Shown here piece by piece: positions 35,573-44,012 of a stretch of DNA of 52,861 nucleotides. Within the stretch, counting starts at the first letter, position 1. Each line of letters begins with the position of its first letter. Below the pieces are notes generated by a model. The model did not search any database, was not told the DNA's origin, and was given only the letters and a program-made list of their open reading frames with translations. The translations under genes were made by a program, and so were the position numbers. The stretch lies in the NCBI GenBank assembly GCA_020351025.1, contig CP070728.1, positions 1,554,321 to 1,607,181 of the forward strand, given 5' to 3'. This DNA comes from Planctomycetota bacterium. GTDB lineage: Bacteria > Planctomycetota > Phycisphaerae > Sedimentisphaerales > Anaerobacaceae.

Positions 35573-36559
35573 ATGGCTGCAAGTAAACCCGAGTTCAAAA
35601 AGAAACACAAGCCAATTTATGTAATCGTCGGCAAAGAAGATACCCTCGTCAACGCCGAATGCGATAAGCTCCTTGACCAGTTACTAAAACCACAGCAAAG
35701 AACCATCGGACTTTTTAACGTCCACCCTGCCGAAGTCTCAGCCGCTGAAGTCCTTGATGAATTACGCACCCTCCCGTTCTTGACAGAAACAAGAGTCGTC
35801 CTTGTGAAAAATGCAGACGATTTCGTCTCTAAAAACCGCCAGTTGTTCGAAAAGTACTTCGATAATCCCTCGCTTACTGGGATACTTATATTGACCGTGA
35901 GCAGTTGGCCCAGCAACACCAAACTGGCTAAGAGATTGCCCAAAGTTGGCAAATTGATTAGAAGTGCACAACCCAAACGATGGCAGCTCCCGCACTATCT
36001 AATACAATACGCTAACGATGCACACGATAAAAAACTCACCGTCGATGCAGCCGAGCTTCTAATCGAGCTCATAGGAGATAACCTGCCCCAACTCTACAGC
36101 GAAATTGACAAGTTAGCTCTATTCGCACACACCGAAAAGGCCATAACACTACAACACATAGAGTCACTAATCGGCCACAATCGTTTGTTCAGTGCTTTTG
36201 CTGTAATCGATGCCATTACCGTTGGCAATCTTGCCGAGGCAGTAAGTCGCCTAAGGAAGATGTTTGCAGAGGACAGAACAGCCGATTACACCGTCGTCGG
36301 CGCTTTTGCATTTCACTTCCGAAGGCTATTTGAAGCCAAAGTTCTACTTGAAGATGACTTTGCTCCATCTGAGATTGCCAATCGGCTGCGAATATGGAGC
36401 AATAGGGATAGCTTCTTTAAACAGTTGCAAAGAATGTCTCTTGAGCAGATAGGTGCAATTTTACAGCAATTAGCCAAAATAGATTACGCCATAAAAACCG
36501 GCCAAACCAAAGCTGAAATAGCAGCCGAGCAATTCATCCTCAGACTGGCCATTGCGTAA
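35573..36559 (+). CDS. holA: DNA polymerase III subunit delta
   Basis: A 328-residue clamp-loader subunit that opens the sliding clamp. The N-terminal AAA+ like domain starts KPIYVIVGKEDTLVNAECDK and includes the strand/loop 'LPFLTETRVVLVKNADDF'. The middle has 'LIELIGDNLPQLYSEIDKLA' (the family's 'G-dl--l--EleKL' phrase), and the C-terminal helical collar has 'FAFHFRRLFEAKVLLEDDF' and 'DYAIKTGQTKAEIAAEQFIL', typical of HolA. Delta subunits diverge strongly, but these marks and the length agree. It lies 12 bases after gyrA and is probably cotranscribed, grouping two replication genes. Confidence 0.92.
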   Translation: MAASKPEFKKKHKPIYVIVGKEDTLVNAECDKLLDQLLKPQQRTIGLFNVHPAEVSAAEVLDELRTLPFLTETRVVLVKNADDFVSKNRQLFEKYFDNPSLTGILILTVSSWPSNTKLAKRLPKVGKLIRSAQPKRWQLPHYLIQYANDAHDKKLTVDAAELLIELIGDNLPQLYSEIDKLALFAHTEKAITLQHIESLIGHNRLFSAFAVIDAITVGNLAEAVSRLRKMFAEDRTADYTVVGAFAFHFRRLFEAKVLLEDDFAPSEIANRLRIWSNRDSFFKQLQRMSLEQIGAILQQLAKIDYAIKTGQTKAEIAAEQFILRLAIA

Positions 36560-36936
36560 GAGTTCCGCTTCAACTTCGCTGACATTTGCCTGAGGCATAC
36601 CAAAAAACGTTCCTGCTCACTTCTATCTGCCTTCGCTTGTCGCTTCGCAATTGACAGCGCATCGGCATCAAACATCACCAAAAGTAACAAAACCAGTACG
36701 TGGTTTGGTATCACGGATTTTATTCCGCTTAACATAATTACCCCTATGTTGAAAATGGTCGATACAACAATCCCTTAACTTAGCATTATCGCCCCCATTT
36801 GACCTGCTCGTAACGAACATCCCCCAGAGCAAATGGGCTGACACCCGCAAACTATCAGCCTCTATTTTCTACAAAAGCGTTTATCACATACCACCGCTAA
36901 TAAATCCCCCACACGATTGCCTCTGTGTTCAGTTTC
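36560..36936. other. Convergent gap between holA and the two-component operon
   Basis: No gene is supported. A minus-strand frame of 83 codons (36484-36735) with AGGGG upstream overlaps the 3' end of holA and reads like its antisense, so it was not accepted. No clear intrinsic terminator with a U-tract was found for either operon. Confidence 0.4.
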
Positions 36937-38454
36937 TCAGCACACCTCATCTGTTCCCGCTGCAGAAACTACCGCTTTCTCTACGTCCGGCTTTGGCAGG
37001 GCAAAGCAGAAATTATTCCCTCGCTCCTCCCTGCTTTCAACCCATATGTACCCGCCGTGCATCTCAACCAACTCCTTGACTATCGGCAAGCCAAGAATTG
37101 ACTCTTCTTCCTCGCTGCTCAACTGTTTTTTTATCCGGTCAAAGCGATCAAAAATCCTTTTTACCTCACCACTTTCAATGCTCGGGCCGTCGTCTTCAAC
37201 CTCCACCACAATCTCTTTACCAACATCTTTTACTCGCACGCTAATGTGTCCATTTGCTACAACAATCTTTATCGCATTACTAAGAAGATTAGTCAGTATC
37301 TGCATCATCCTATCACGGTCCGCATTGATAACAAGCTCGTAATCAGGAATAGACTGTTCCAATTCAATATGTTTTCGGGATGCAAGTGGTGATAGCATTT
37401 CCAGAACTTCCGAGATAAGCGAATTAAGGTTAAGCCTGGTCAATTTCAATTTCATCTTGTCCGCATCAAATCGTGAAATGTCAAGAAAATCACTAACAAG
37501 ACCATTAACCCTGTTGATTTTCTTCCCAGCAAATTCCAGCTTCTCCTTTAACGTGGAGTTAATTTTGCCTTGAACAGCCGTCTCAACATCGCAGGCAACA
37601 CTCCTAAAATCATCTAATAAGGCTCTTATTTGCTCTGAAACCAGAGCAGCAAGTTCACTTCGCACTTGATTTCTTGCCTTCAACTCAAGATTGGCAGTTC
37701 TAAGTTCATCCTCCACAAGAATGTGGTCTGATATGTCTCGAGACAAGCCAACAACCGCCACTTCCTTGCCGCTTGTGTCTCTGATGATTGACCTTGAAAG
37801 AGAAACCGGAAATAAGCTGCCGTCTTTTCGCTTGTGGTAAAACCCAACTTCCCAAGCGCTTTTAACAATTTGAAAGACGCCTCTCATACCCCCCCCTTGA
37901 GGCATCTCCATCCAGAGAATATTGCCATCCTTTCCTAAAACATCTTCTTCTTTATACCCATAAGTCTTACAAAACGCCTTGTTAACGAAGATAATCTTGT
38001 TCCCCATATCGGTAATATACACGCTGTCGTCGGTACACATAATAGCACCTGAAAGCAATTGTGCCTTAGCTTCCGTTTCCTTGTGCTTGATGACATTCTC
38101 AACCGTCACCGGAACCGCTTTAAGGTAGTTTCGTCCAACGTCTTTTATCAGATAGTCGTAAACGCCGGCTCTCCACGTCTTTATAGCTGTCTCTTCATCA
38201 CCGACTCCCGTAACGAGTATAACAGGGATATTCTTTACCAAATTTAAGACGTCTAGCGCTGTGCCGTCACCAAGCGAGTAGTCTGTAATTACAATATCAA
38301 ATTGCGCGGCTCCCAATATGCTCTGAGCTTCTGAAACAGAGCCGGCTATTGTGCAATCATATGGAAGATTTTCCTCTTCAACCAACCGCTTAAAGGCCAT
38401 TTGGTCCATTTTATCGTCTTCCACCAACAAAATCTTGTATCTTTTATTTGCCAT
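36937..38454 (-). CDS. Receiver-PAS-histidine-kinase-like protein lacking the phospho-accepting histidine
   Basis: About 505 residues: receiver domain (KILLVEDDKMDQM, phospho-acceptor region VITDYSLGDG, 'LVTGVGDEE'), a PAS domain (CTDDSVYITDMGNKIIFVNK), then a dimerisation and HATPase region. At the H-box position, where kinases read 'SHELRTPL', this protein has SEQIRALL, so the histidine is replaced by glutamate. The N-box (ILTNLLSNAIK) is normal but the G1 and G2 boxes are altered (DDGPSIES; ESILGLPIVK). It is likely a pseudokinase or ATP-binding scaffold reading the receiver's state. The ATG at 38454 has GGAG at good distance and starts four bases after the stop of the upstream response-regulator gene. 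It is the last gene of the operon. Confidence 0.85.
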   Translation of the reverse strand: MANKRYKILLVEDDKMDQMAFKRLVEEENLPYDCTIAGSVSEAQSILGAAQFDIVITDYSLGDGTALDVLNLVKNIPVILVTGVGDEETAIKTWRAGVYDYLIKDVGRNYLKAVPVTVENVIKHKETEAKAQLLSGAIMCTDDSVYITDMGNKIIFVNKAFCKTYGYKEEDVLGKDGNILWMEMPQGGGMRGVFQIVKSAWEVGFYHKRKDGSLFPVSLSRSIIRDTSGKEVAVVGLSRDISDHILVEDELRTANLELKARNQVRSELAALVSEQIRALLDDFRSVACDVETAVQGKINSTLKEKLEFAGKKINRVNGLVSDFLDISRFDADKMKLKLTRLNLNSLISEVLEMLSPLASRKHIELEQSIPDYELVINADRDRMMQILTNLLSNAIKIVVANGHISVRVKDVGKEIVVEVEDDGPSIESGEVKRIFDRFDRIKKQLSSEEEESILGLPIVKELVEMHGGYIWVESREERGNNFCFALPKPDVEKAVVSAAGTDEVC

Positions 38455-38458
38455 AGCC

Positions 38459-38878
38459 CTAATCTCCACTTGGTAATTCGCTCAATGTCCAGTACAAGTC
38501 AATCATCTTAATCGTCTCAACAAACTTTTTATAATCGGTTGGCTTGGCCATATAACCTGCCACACTCAACGCAAAACTGTCTATCTTATCGCTCTCCTGC
38601 TCAGATGCAGTTAAAACTACAACAGGTATCTTTTTTAATGAACGGTCAGTTTTTACAACTCTAAGAAATTCGATACCGTTCATCTTCGGCATATTCAAGT
38701 CTAACAGAATCAAACAAGGCAAATCATTGCCTTCACCTCTTAAATACTCCAATGCTTCTTCTCCATCGATTTTGCGCACCAAAGGATTCGTAAGCCTAAG
38801 CTCCTTAAGGGCCCGCTTGACCGTCATCGCATCCACACTATCATCATCAACCAGCAATATGGGCTTCGAGCTGCGCAC
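38459..38878 (-). CDS. Single-domain response regulator (CheY/Rcp1-like)
   Basis: A 139-residue receiver domain with no output domain. Acidic pocket VDDDSVD, phospho-acceptor aspartate in ILLDLNMPKMNG, threonine in VVLTASE and lysine in YMAKPTDYKKF are all present, so phosphorylation is expected. The Rcp1 type (found next to phytochrome-like kinases) fits the length and the C-terminal helix. The start is a GTG at 38878 within the end of the kinase gene (32-base overlap) with GGGAG seven bases upstream. It most likely receives phosphate from the kinase at 38847 and signals through protein contacts, perhaps to the pseudokinase encoded next. Confidence 0.9.
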   Translation of the reverse strand: MRSSKPILLVDDDSVDAMTVKRALKELRLTNPLVRKIDGEEALEYLRGEGNDLPCLILLDLNMPKMNGIEFLRVVKTDRSLKKIPVVVLTASEQESDKIDSFALSVAGYMAKPTDYKKFVETIKMIDLYWTLSELPSGD

Positions 38879-41159
38879 CTTTAAACTCCCAACTCTTCTT
38901 TGGCAATGTAAAGAAGAATGTACTTCCTTTGCCTATTTCCGACTCGACCCAAATCTTACCACCATACAACTCTACAATTTTCTTTACTACTGTAAGGCCG
39001 ACACCTGTACTCTCAAATTTATCCCGAGGCGATAACGTCTGGAACATTTTAAAAATGCTCTCAAAGTGTTTCTCTTCTATACCTTGGCCATTATCGGATA
39101 CGCTGAATTGCCAAAAGCCATCTTCCTCTATACAACCGACTTTTACCTCGCCAGCCGGCTTATCCATATATTTCACAGCGTTGCTCAGCAAATTCTCAAA
39201 CAACTGCATAATACGCGTTTTTTCACACTCTACCACAGGAAGTTCGGCTTCGACTGTAATCGAAATGTTTTCGGGCGGAGCTACCATATCAATAACTTCC
39301 AGAACAAGCTCGTTCAGATTCACCGGAACCTGTTCTTCCTTTACCCGTCCGACCCTTGAATATTTAAGAACTCCATCAATCAAATTATGCATTCGCTCCA
39401 CCCGCGACAAAAGCAAATCCATTTGCTCTTTGCCCTCCACATCAAACTTGTCCGAATAATCTGCTAACAGCCAATCGACCAAGGTCTTAATACCACGCAG
39501 CGGAGCCTTCAAGTCATGCGAAACTATATATGCAAAATCCTTTAATTCCTGATTCGCGCTTTCCACCTCCTTCAAAAGCTCGGCTTGCCTCTCCTCCGCC
39601 TGCTTACGTTCGGTAATATCACGCCCGATTGCTATTATATAGTCCTCTTTCTCCTGATGTACGAGCTTCAAACCTGTCTCCACAGGAAATGCTGTTGAAT
39701 CCTTGCGTCTATACCAGCCTTCTCTGACAATATCCCCCTTCAGTTTGAGCTCCTTTAGATACTCCTGCCACGAAGAATCATCCGATATTGTCTCTTCGAT
39801 GTCTTTAACAGCCATACCGAGCAGTTCTTCTCGCGCATATCCAAGAGTGGCACACGCCTTATCATTCACATCCAGGAAACGACCCCACTTAGGCTCCGCA
39901 ACAAAAGTGAAGTCGTTCGACCTGTCTATGAGGTTTCGAAACAGTTCTAACTTCTGACCGGTTCTTTTGCGACCTGCATGCCTGCCAAGATGCTCCGCAA
40001 TCGCATCTAACAAATCGCGCTCTTCTTCAAGAAATGGGCTTTCCTCATCTTCGCCTTTTTTCCCAAGGTAGTAAACCTCGACACCACCAGCCTTGTCTCC
40101 ATGAACCTTAATCTCGGCATACTGACTAAATTCACTCCTCTCAAAATTATCCGTTTTATACTGTACACCATCAAATGTGATTCTTACACAGCTATGCTCA
40201 GGATGCTGATATGCGTTACAAATCAGCGGAACCGTCTCCTGGAACATCTCTTCCAACGAAATTTGGGGCCGCTCAATCAGCTTGCTCAATCCATAAAGAC
40301 AATTAATCTGTCTAACATGCTGTTGTAATCTGCCCTGTGCCAACGAGCGCTCCTTAATTTCCCCTTCGAGTTTTGTGTTTGCTGACGATAATTCTGCTGT
40401 GCGCCCCTTCACTCTTGCTTCCAGTTGCTCTTTGGCCTCGACTAACTCCGAATCACGCCGCTGAATTTGCTCTAACATTTCATTCAGTGAGCTTATAAGC
40501 ATGCCAACCTCATCGTTACTTTTCTTTCGAACTCGAGTAGAATAGTCCTTCTTTTCTGAGACTGTTTTGGCAAACTTGGCCAGATTCAGAATAGGCCCGG
40601 AAATAATCCACTGAAGCCGTGACGACATAAAATAAGCCGCCAACGTAACTATCAACAACGCGGCAATGATTGTCCCTGTATTATGCATCAGCGTCGAGTA
40701 CATAGGTTGCAAATCTGACCGCAGACACACTGTCCCAATCGTCTCTCCATCGAGAACAACGCCTTCGAAAACCGTCAGTAAACCCTCCTCGAAATCAAAA
40801 TTGTAGCCGTATTTCTTAACTGCAGATGGATGGAGCTTTTTATCAGCTCCATCACCATAATAAGTTGCAAAAATCCTGTCGTCGTTGGTATAAACACAAC
40901 CGAAGACAATTGAAGATTCCACACGAAGGACTTGCAGCGTCTCCTCCGTATCTTCGGCATCTTCGAAAGCCAGAGCCGCCTCACAGTTATCTGCTACTAT
41001 TTTAGCTTGCGTTGACAGATTCTCCAGCATCCTCTCACAAAGGCTATTCCACTCCCACGTAATAAATACAAGACCCGCCAACACCAGTGATACAATGCAT
41101 GTCAGCATGATAACCAGCGTCAGCTTGTGCTTTATCGCCATATTTCCAAAAATAGACAT
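38847..41159 (-). CDS. Membrane sensor histidine kinase (CHASE8-HAMP-GAF-like-PAS-HisKA-HATPase)
   Basis: A 770-residue hybrid-free sensor kinase. Two membrane helices (about 13-35 and 163-183) flank an extracytoplasmic domain with the CHASE8 phrase 'AKIVADNCEAALAFEDAED'. HAMP (about 185-240), a coiled coil, a GAF-like region (about 290-400) and a PAS domain (about 410-520) follow. The H-box is complete (YIVSHDLKAPLRGI) as are the N-box (LFENLLSNAVKY), G1 (DNGQGI) and G2 (STGVGLTVVKKI). It should autophosphorylate and pass phosphate to the response regulator encoded in overlap downstream. The preceding YfiR-like gene ends two bases before its ATG, so the periplasmic partner and the kinase are co-translated. 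Confidence 0.93.
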   Translation of the reverse strand: MSIFGNMAIKHKLTLVIMLTCIVSLVLAGLVFITWEWNSLCERMLENLSTQAKIVADNCEAALAFEDAEDTEETLQVLRVESSIVFGCVYTNDDRIFATYYGDGADKKLHPSAVKKYGYNFDFEEGLLTVFEGVVLDGETIGTVCLRSDLQPMYSTLMHNTGTIIAALLIVTLAAYFMSSRLQWIISGPILNLAKFAKTVSEKKDYSTRVRKKSNDEVGMLISSLNEMLEQIQRRDSELVEAKEQLEARVKGRTAELSSANTKLEGEIKERSLAQGRLQQHVRQINCLYGLSKLIERPQISLEEMFQETVPLICNAYQHPEHSCVRITFDGVQYKTDNFERSEFSQYAEIKVHGDKAGGVEVYYLGKKGEDEESPFLEEERDLLDAIAEHLGRHAGRKRTGQKLELFRNLIDRSNDFTFVAEPKWGRFLDVNDKACATLGYAREELLGMAVKDIEETISDDSSWQEYLKELKLKGDIVREGWYRRKDSTAFPVETGLKLVHQEKEDYIIAIGRDITERKQAEERQAELLKEVESANQELKDFAYIVSHDLKAPLRGIKTLVDWLLADYSDKFDVEGKEQMDLLLSRVERMHNLIDGVLKYSRVGRVKEEQVPVNLNELVLEVIDMVAPPENISITVEAELPVVECEKTRIMQLFENLLSNAVKYMDKPAGEVKVGCIEEDGFWQFSVSDNGQGIEEKHFESIFKMFQTLSPRDKFESTGVGLTVVKKIVELYGGKIWVESEIGKGSTFFFTLPKKSWEFKGAQLEAHIAG

Positions 41160-41161
41160 TA

Positions 41162-41791
41162 TTAGCTCTTTGCCTCGCCTGATGATTCCTCTTCTATTAC
41201 TCGCCTGGCCAGTCGTAAAAGCTTAGACCGAATCTTTAGCTTAGCACGCTCGGCAGCGACAATATTGATTTCAAAGCGAACTTTTTCAGCCTCTGCTAAA
41301 AAATTAATAATACCGCCAGCTTCCAAAAAACCTTTCATATCCCCAACTGTTAGGACATCGTAGTTCTCAACTAAACTTATGATTTCCCCCACCCTCTTCT
41401 TCTCTGAAGTGCAAATAAACAGCAAATCACATCTTCTAAGAGCTTCAATCTTTAAGCCAAGTTCAGTTTTACTCTTCCCGACGGACTCTTTGAATTCGTC
41501 AAAACCTCCAAATCGCTTTATAACAATGCTACTGCCCCTAACTTGTTTATCCTTAAGTGATGCAAAAGCATCTCCAAACGGGTCCTTACCAATAATGCCG
41601 AAAATCATCGGCTCAGTAACATCTTCGACCTTCTTTTTAGGCCAATCCACAAACCGTGCAAAATTACACAAAAACGCAGCCTTAATTTGGTACTCCTGGC
41701 CCTCCGCAGAATCAGTCTGAGACTCTGCTGCCCGAGATACCATAACCACCGTCAGAACTAAAACTACAAAGATGTAAACTTTAATTTTCAT
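41162..41791 (-). CDS. YfiR-family (DUF4154) exported protein
   Basis: A 209-residue periplasmic protein: signal peptide MKIKVYIFVVLVLTVVMVSR with cleavage after 'RAAES', then the YfiR/DUF4154 pattern (QIKAAFLCNFARFVDWPKKK, 'IIGKDPFG', 'CDLLFICTSEKKR', 'DVLTVGDMKGFLEAGGIINF'). YfiR in Pseudomonas represses the diguanylate cyclase YfiN from the periplasm; DUF4154 proteins are frequently next to CHASE8 sensors, which is the case here. So it probably modulates the kinase at 38847. The start at 41791 is chosen for the signal peptide; an in-frame start at 41905 would add 38 non-signal residues. The ribosome-binding site is weak, so translation may depend on the small upstream frame at 41812-41967. 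Confidence 0.88.
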   Translation of the reverse strand: MKIKVYIFVVLVLTVVMVSRAAESQTDSAEGQEYQIKAAFLCNFARFVDWPKKKVEDVTEPMIFGIIGKDPFGDAFASLKDKQVRGSSIVIKRFGGFDEFKESVGKSKTELGLKIEALRRCDLLFICTSEKKRVGEIISLVENYDVLTVGDMKGFLEAGGIINFLAEAEKVRFEINIVAAERAKLKIRSKLLRLARRVIEEESSGEAKS

Positions 41792-41811
41792 TCTTGCAGA
41801 CTTCAGCTTCT

Positions 41812-41967
41812 TTAACGCTTCTCCGGGCTCAATAATATCGCCGAGTGACCGAAAGCTTTGCCGGCAGAAATTCCAAAAGTGGATACCGCTGTCCCCATGC
41901 CGCACAAAGCCAACAAGAAAATCAAAACAAACACAAATCTTCGTCTATAAGGTGGCATTTTTCTCAT
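41812..41967 (-). CDS. Possible small membrane or secreted protein upstream of the YfiR gene
   Basis: An open frame of 51 codons starts MRKMPPYRRRFVFVLIFLLA: a positively charged N-terminus and a hydrophobic stretch (about residues 11-27) as in a signal peptide or single-span membrane peptide. The remainder (FGISAGKAFGHSAILLSPEK) is short. A G-rich stretch lies about 12 bases upstream, which is a poor spacing. The stop is 20 bases before the YfiR-like start. It may be a real microprotein or a translated leader that couples to the next gene. Confidence 0.35.
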   Translation of the reverse strand: MRKMPPYRRRFVFVLIFLLALCGMGTAVSTFGISAGKAFGHSAILLSPEKR

Positions 41968-42431
41968 TCTTATAACTGCCCCCCAGATTAAGGTAACGCA
42001 TGCCCAATATCTCTAACGTAACCAAGCTGCGCCAAAACACCTAATAAGCTTCTCGCCCGCCGATTCAAAAATCTCACACATACAAGTTGCTCTAACCCAT
42101 TTGGCCATAAAGGGCTATCGGCATATCAGAAAAGCGATTTCATTAAAAATGTGTGTGTTTTTTCGAGAATATTCGGAGATTTTCACAGCACAGTTATAGG
42201 ACGTATAATGCCTGAATCCTGAAAGATATTTGCGCTTTCTGACCAAATATCACCCCTAAAAATGGCATAACTTCAAAGCTGATTTGTCGTGCCAACTATC
42301 TGGTCACAAACCACTCTGAAAACGTCCGATTTCGCTGAAATTTATCATTATTAACACAGTGTTAGCGAGGACTTGCGGGCTGGATTCAACTTCATCTTGA
42401 AGGGATGCCCCAAATGTGTTTAAAAATTAAC
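41968..42431. other. Gap upstream of the two-component operon
   Basis: No gene is seen. The minus-strand promoter of the operon should lie here. On the minus strand the phrase TTGGCACG (about 42286-42294) equals the -24 half of a sigma-54 promoter, but the -12 GC is not at the required distance, so it was not called. Confidence 0.35.
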
Positions 42432-42518
42432 GGAGAGGGCGGGATTCGAACCCGCGGTAGGGACATGCCCTACACAGCCTTTCCAAGGCTGCTCGATAAG
42501 CCACTCCGACACCTCTCC
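42432..42518 (-). tRNA. tRNA-Ser (GGA anticodon)
   Basis: An 87-base cloverleaf with seven-base acceptor arm GGAGAGG, serine-type long variable arm (TAGGGCATGTCCCTA), anticodon loop CTTGGAAAG with GGA, T-loop GTTCGAATC and discriminator G. CCA is not encoded. A T-rich stretch follows. Confidence 0.96.
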
Positions 42519-42559
42519 AAAAAATTGCCATTCCTGCGAAAGCAGGAATCTATGTCTCT

Positions 42560-43072
42560 TTAGTTCTGAGTTTTTAGCTCCGCCTTTCCATCCCGTCGTC
42601 TCTGGAAAAAATCTTGTAACTGCTCTCTGCATTCTTCTTCTAACACGCCTGAAGTAACTTCTAAACGGTGGTTCAATCGGCCATCCTGAACGATATTATA
42701 CAAACTCCTGCATGCCCCGCTCTTGGGGTCGTCACACCCGTACACCAGTCTATCCACACGCGCCAACACAAGGGCGCCCGCGCACATAGGACATGGCTCC
42801 AGCGTAACGTACATTGTACAGCCGGGCAACCGCCAAGTCTCAAGAGCAGCCGCCGCCTGCGTTAATGCAATAATCTCCGCATGCGCCGTCGGGTCTTGCA
42901 ACTGCTCACGCTGATTATACGCCTTGCCGATTATCTGTCCTTCACGAACAACCACCGCCCCTATCGGCACATCACCATTCTCCTCAGCTATCCTCGCCGC
43001 CTCAATAGCCATCCGCATAAAACGCTCGTCCGTATCCCCACCCAACACAGATTCTCTAACCTCATCGTTCAT
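42560..43072 (-). CDS. tadA: tRNA-specific adenosine deaminase TadA
   Basis: A 170-residue zinc-dependent deaminase that converts adenosine 34 of tRNA-Arg(ACG) to inosine. Zinc ligands and the catalytic glutamate are clear: TAHAEI (His64, Glu66) and EPCPMCAGA (Cys94, Cys97). The family's tRNA-contact region (GCDDPKSGACRSLYNI) and C-terminal 'LQDFFQRRR' are present. The N-terminus is about a dozen residues longer than in E. coli TadA and the ribosome-binding site is weak (GAGTGAA), so an internal start is possible. It sits between tRNA-Ser and tRNA-Glu on the same strand, so tRNAs and a tRNA-editing enzyme may share transcription. Confidence 0.95.
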   Translation of the reverse strand: MNDEVRESVLGGDTDERFMRMAIEAARIAEENGDVPIGAVVVREGQIIGKAYNQREQLQDPTAHAEIIALTQAAAALETWRLPGCTMYVTLEPCPMCAGALVLARVDRLVYGCDDPKSGACRSLYNIVQDGRLNHRLEVTSGVLEEECREQLQDFFQRRRDGKAELKTQN

Positions 43073-43124
43073 TTCACTCGAAGGAAAAATAGAAAATAGT
43101 CAATATAAAAGACTAAATTAGCAC

Positions 43125-43197
43125 TACCCCCAAGGGGAATCGAACCCCTGTCACATGGATGAGAACCATGTATCCTAGGCCGCTAGACGATGGGGGC
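43125..43197 (-). tRNA. tRNA-Glu (TTC anticodon)
   Basis: A 73-base cloverleaf with acceptor stem GCCCCCA paired to TGGGGGT (first pair G.U), anticodon loop GGTTCTCATCC with TTC, T-loop GGTTCGATTCC and discriminator A. CCA is not encoded. Confidence 0.95.
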
Positions 43198-43238
43198 AAA
43201 GTCAATTTACTATTGTCTATTTACAATTTTCGATTTAA

Positions 43239-43312
43239 TAGCGGCGGTCGGATTCGAACCGACGACCCTGGGCTTATGAATCCCATGCTCTAACCAACTG
43301 AGCTACGCCGCC
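43239..43312 (-). tRNA. tRNA-Met (CAT anticodon)
   Basis: A 74-base cloverleaf: acceptor GGCGGCG, D-arm TAGCTCAGTTGGTTAGAGC, anticodon loop TTCATAA, T-loop GGTTCGAATCC, discriminator A. The pattern is that of elongator tRNA-Met; a lysidine-modified tRNA-Ile with the same anticodon is less likely but cannot be fully excluded by eye. It is not an initiator, since the G-C run in the anticodon stem is missing. Confidence 0.93.
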
Positions 43313-43326
43313 GAAAACAACAACGC

Positions 43327-43355
43327 AATCTACAAAATCCAACCCAAAATTGCAA
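43327..43355 (-). promoter_or_regulatory. Candidate promoter for the tRNA-Met/tRNA-Glu/tadA group
   Basis: On the minus strand TTGCAA (43355-43350) and TAGATT (43332-43327) are four-of-six matches separated by 17 bases, placed about 15 bases before the tRNA-Met. Confidence 0.4.
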
Positions 43356-43479
43356 GCAAATCTGTCCCTCTTGGGCCTTAAAAACAATCCAACATTGCAA
43401 AAAAATTTAGCCCCACCTTTTAATGGGGAATATCCTTTATTACAACCCACGCGAGCCCCCCATAACAGAATGCAACGGA

Positions 43480-43884
43480 CTAATCCAGATGCTCCTTTAT
43501 CCGTCCGTAAATAAGTCTGGATTTCCGCTCATCGCCGAACATACCAACGCGAATGGACAGCTTGGTTGTGTCTTCCGCAGTAGCGCTGAGCTTTATCGTA
43601 ATCTTCTTATACTCTGAGTCACGAGCTACAACCTTTGCCGACATCGCATCTTTCGTTTTTTCGGTTACGCTTAGCTCAAGTTCCTTTATCGCCTTGCCTG
43701 TTGCCGCATAAACCACGCTGATATCTCTTGGCTCCACCGTCCGCAATTCACCCCTGACATAGGCCATCGTACCCGCCGCACCTGCTTTGATTGTAGCACA
43801 ACTCTGCGCCGTTACAGCTGTGCCGGCAAGTAACAATATCAAAAAAACCTTTGCCCTTAACATCCTAACATTCCTCTCCGCCAT
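43480..43884 (-). CDS. DUF3568-like exported protein
   Basis: A 134-residue protein with an N-terminal hydrophobic export signal (VFLILLLAGTAVTAQSC) that ends in a cysteine, so it may be a lipoprotein, although the lipobox (AQSC) is imperfect. The mature part (AAGTMAYVRGELRTVEPRDI) and the 'KITIKLSATAEDTTKLSIRV' segment match DUF3568, a small beta-rich family of unknown function. A strong site (GGAAGGAAA) precedes the ATG. The gene stands alone between the tRNA cluster and the Rho-N microprotein gene. Periplasmic or outer-membrane location is expected; function is not known. Confidence 0.85.
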   Translation of the reverse strand: MAERNVRMLRAKVFLILLLAGTAVTAQSCATIKAGAAGTMAYVRGELRTVEPRDISVVYAATGKAIKELELSVTEKTKDAMSAKVVARDSEYKKITIKLSATAEDTTKLSIRVGMFGDERKSRLIYGRIKEHLD

Positions 43885-44012
43885 AAAATTTCCTTCCTTA
43901 AAATCTGTTAAACCATAATCTCAGAGAGCATTTTACAAACCCTGCGCTACCAGCCACCTTGTTATAGAAACCCACCATCCCGAATCAAATAAGCCAATTC
44001 CCAAAAAAGGCT

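Noticed and set aside
36484-36735. Minus-strand 83-codon frame with AGGGG upstream
   Set aside because: Its last third is antisense to the end of holA and there is no family resemblance. The hydrophobic start alone is not enough.
42284-42300. Sigma-54 promoter on the minus strand (TTGGCACG)
   Set aside because: The -24 half is perfect but the -12 GC is two bases out of position, so it should not be functional.
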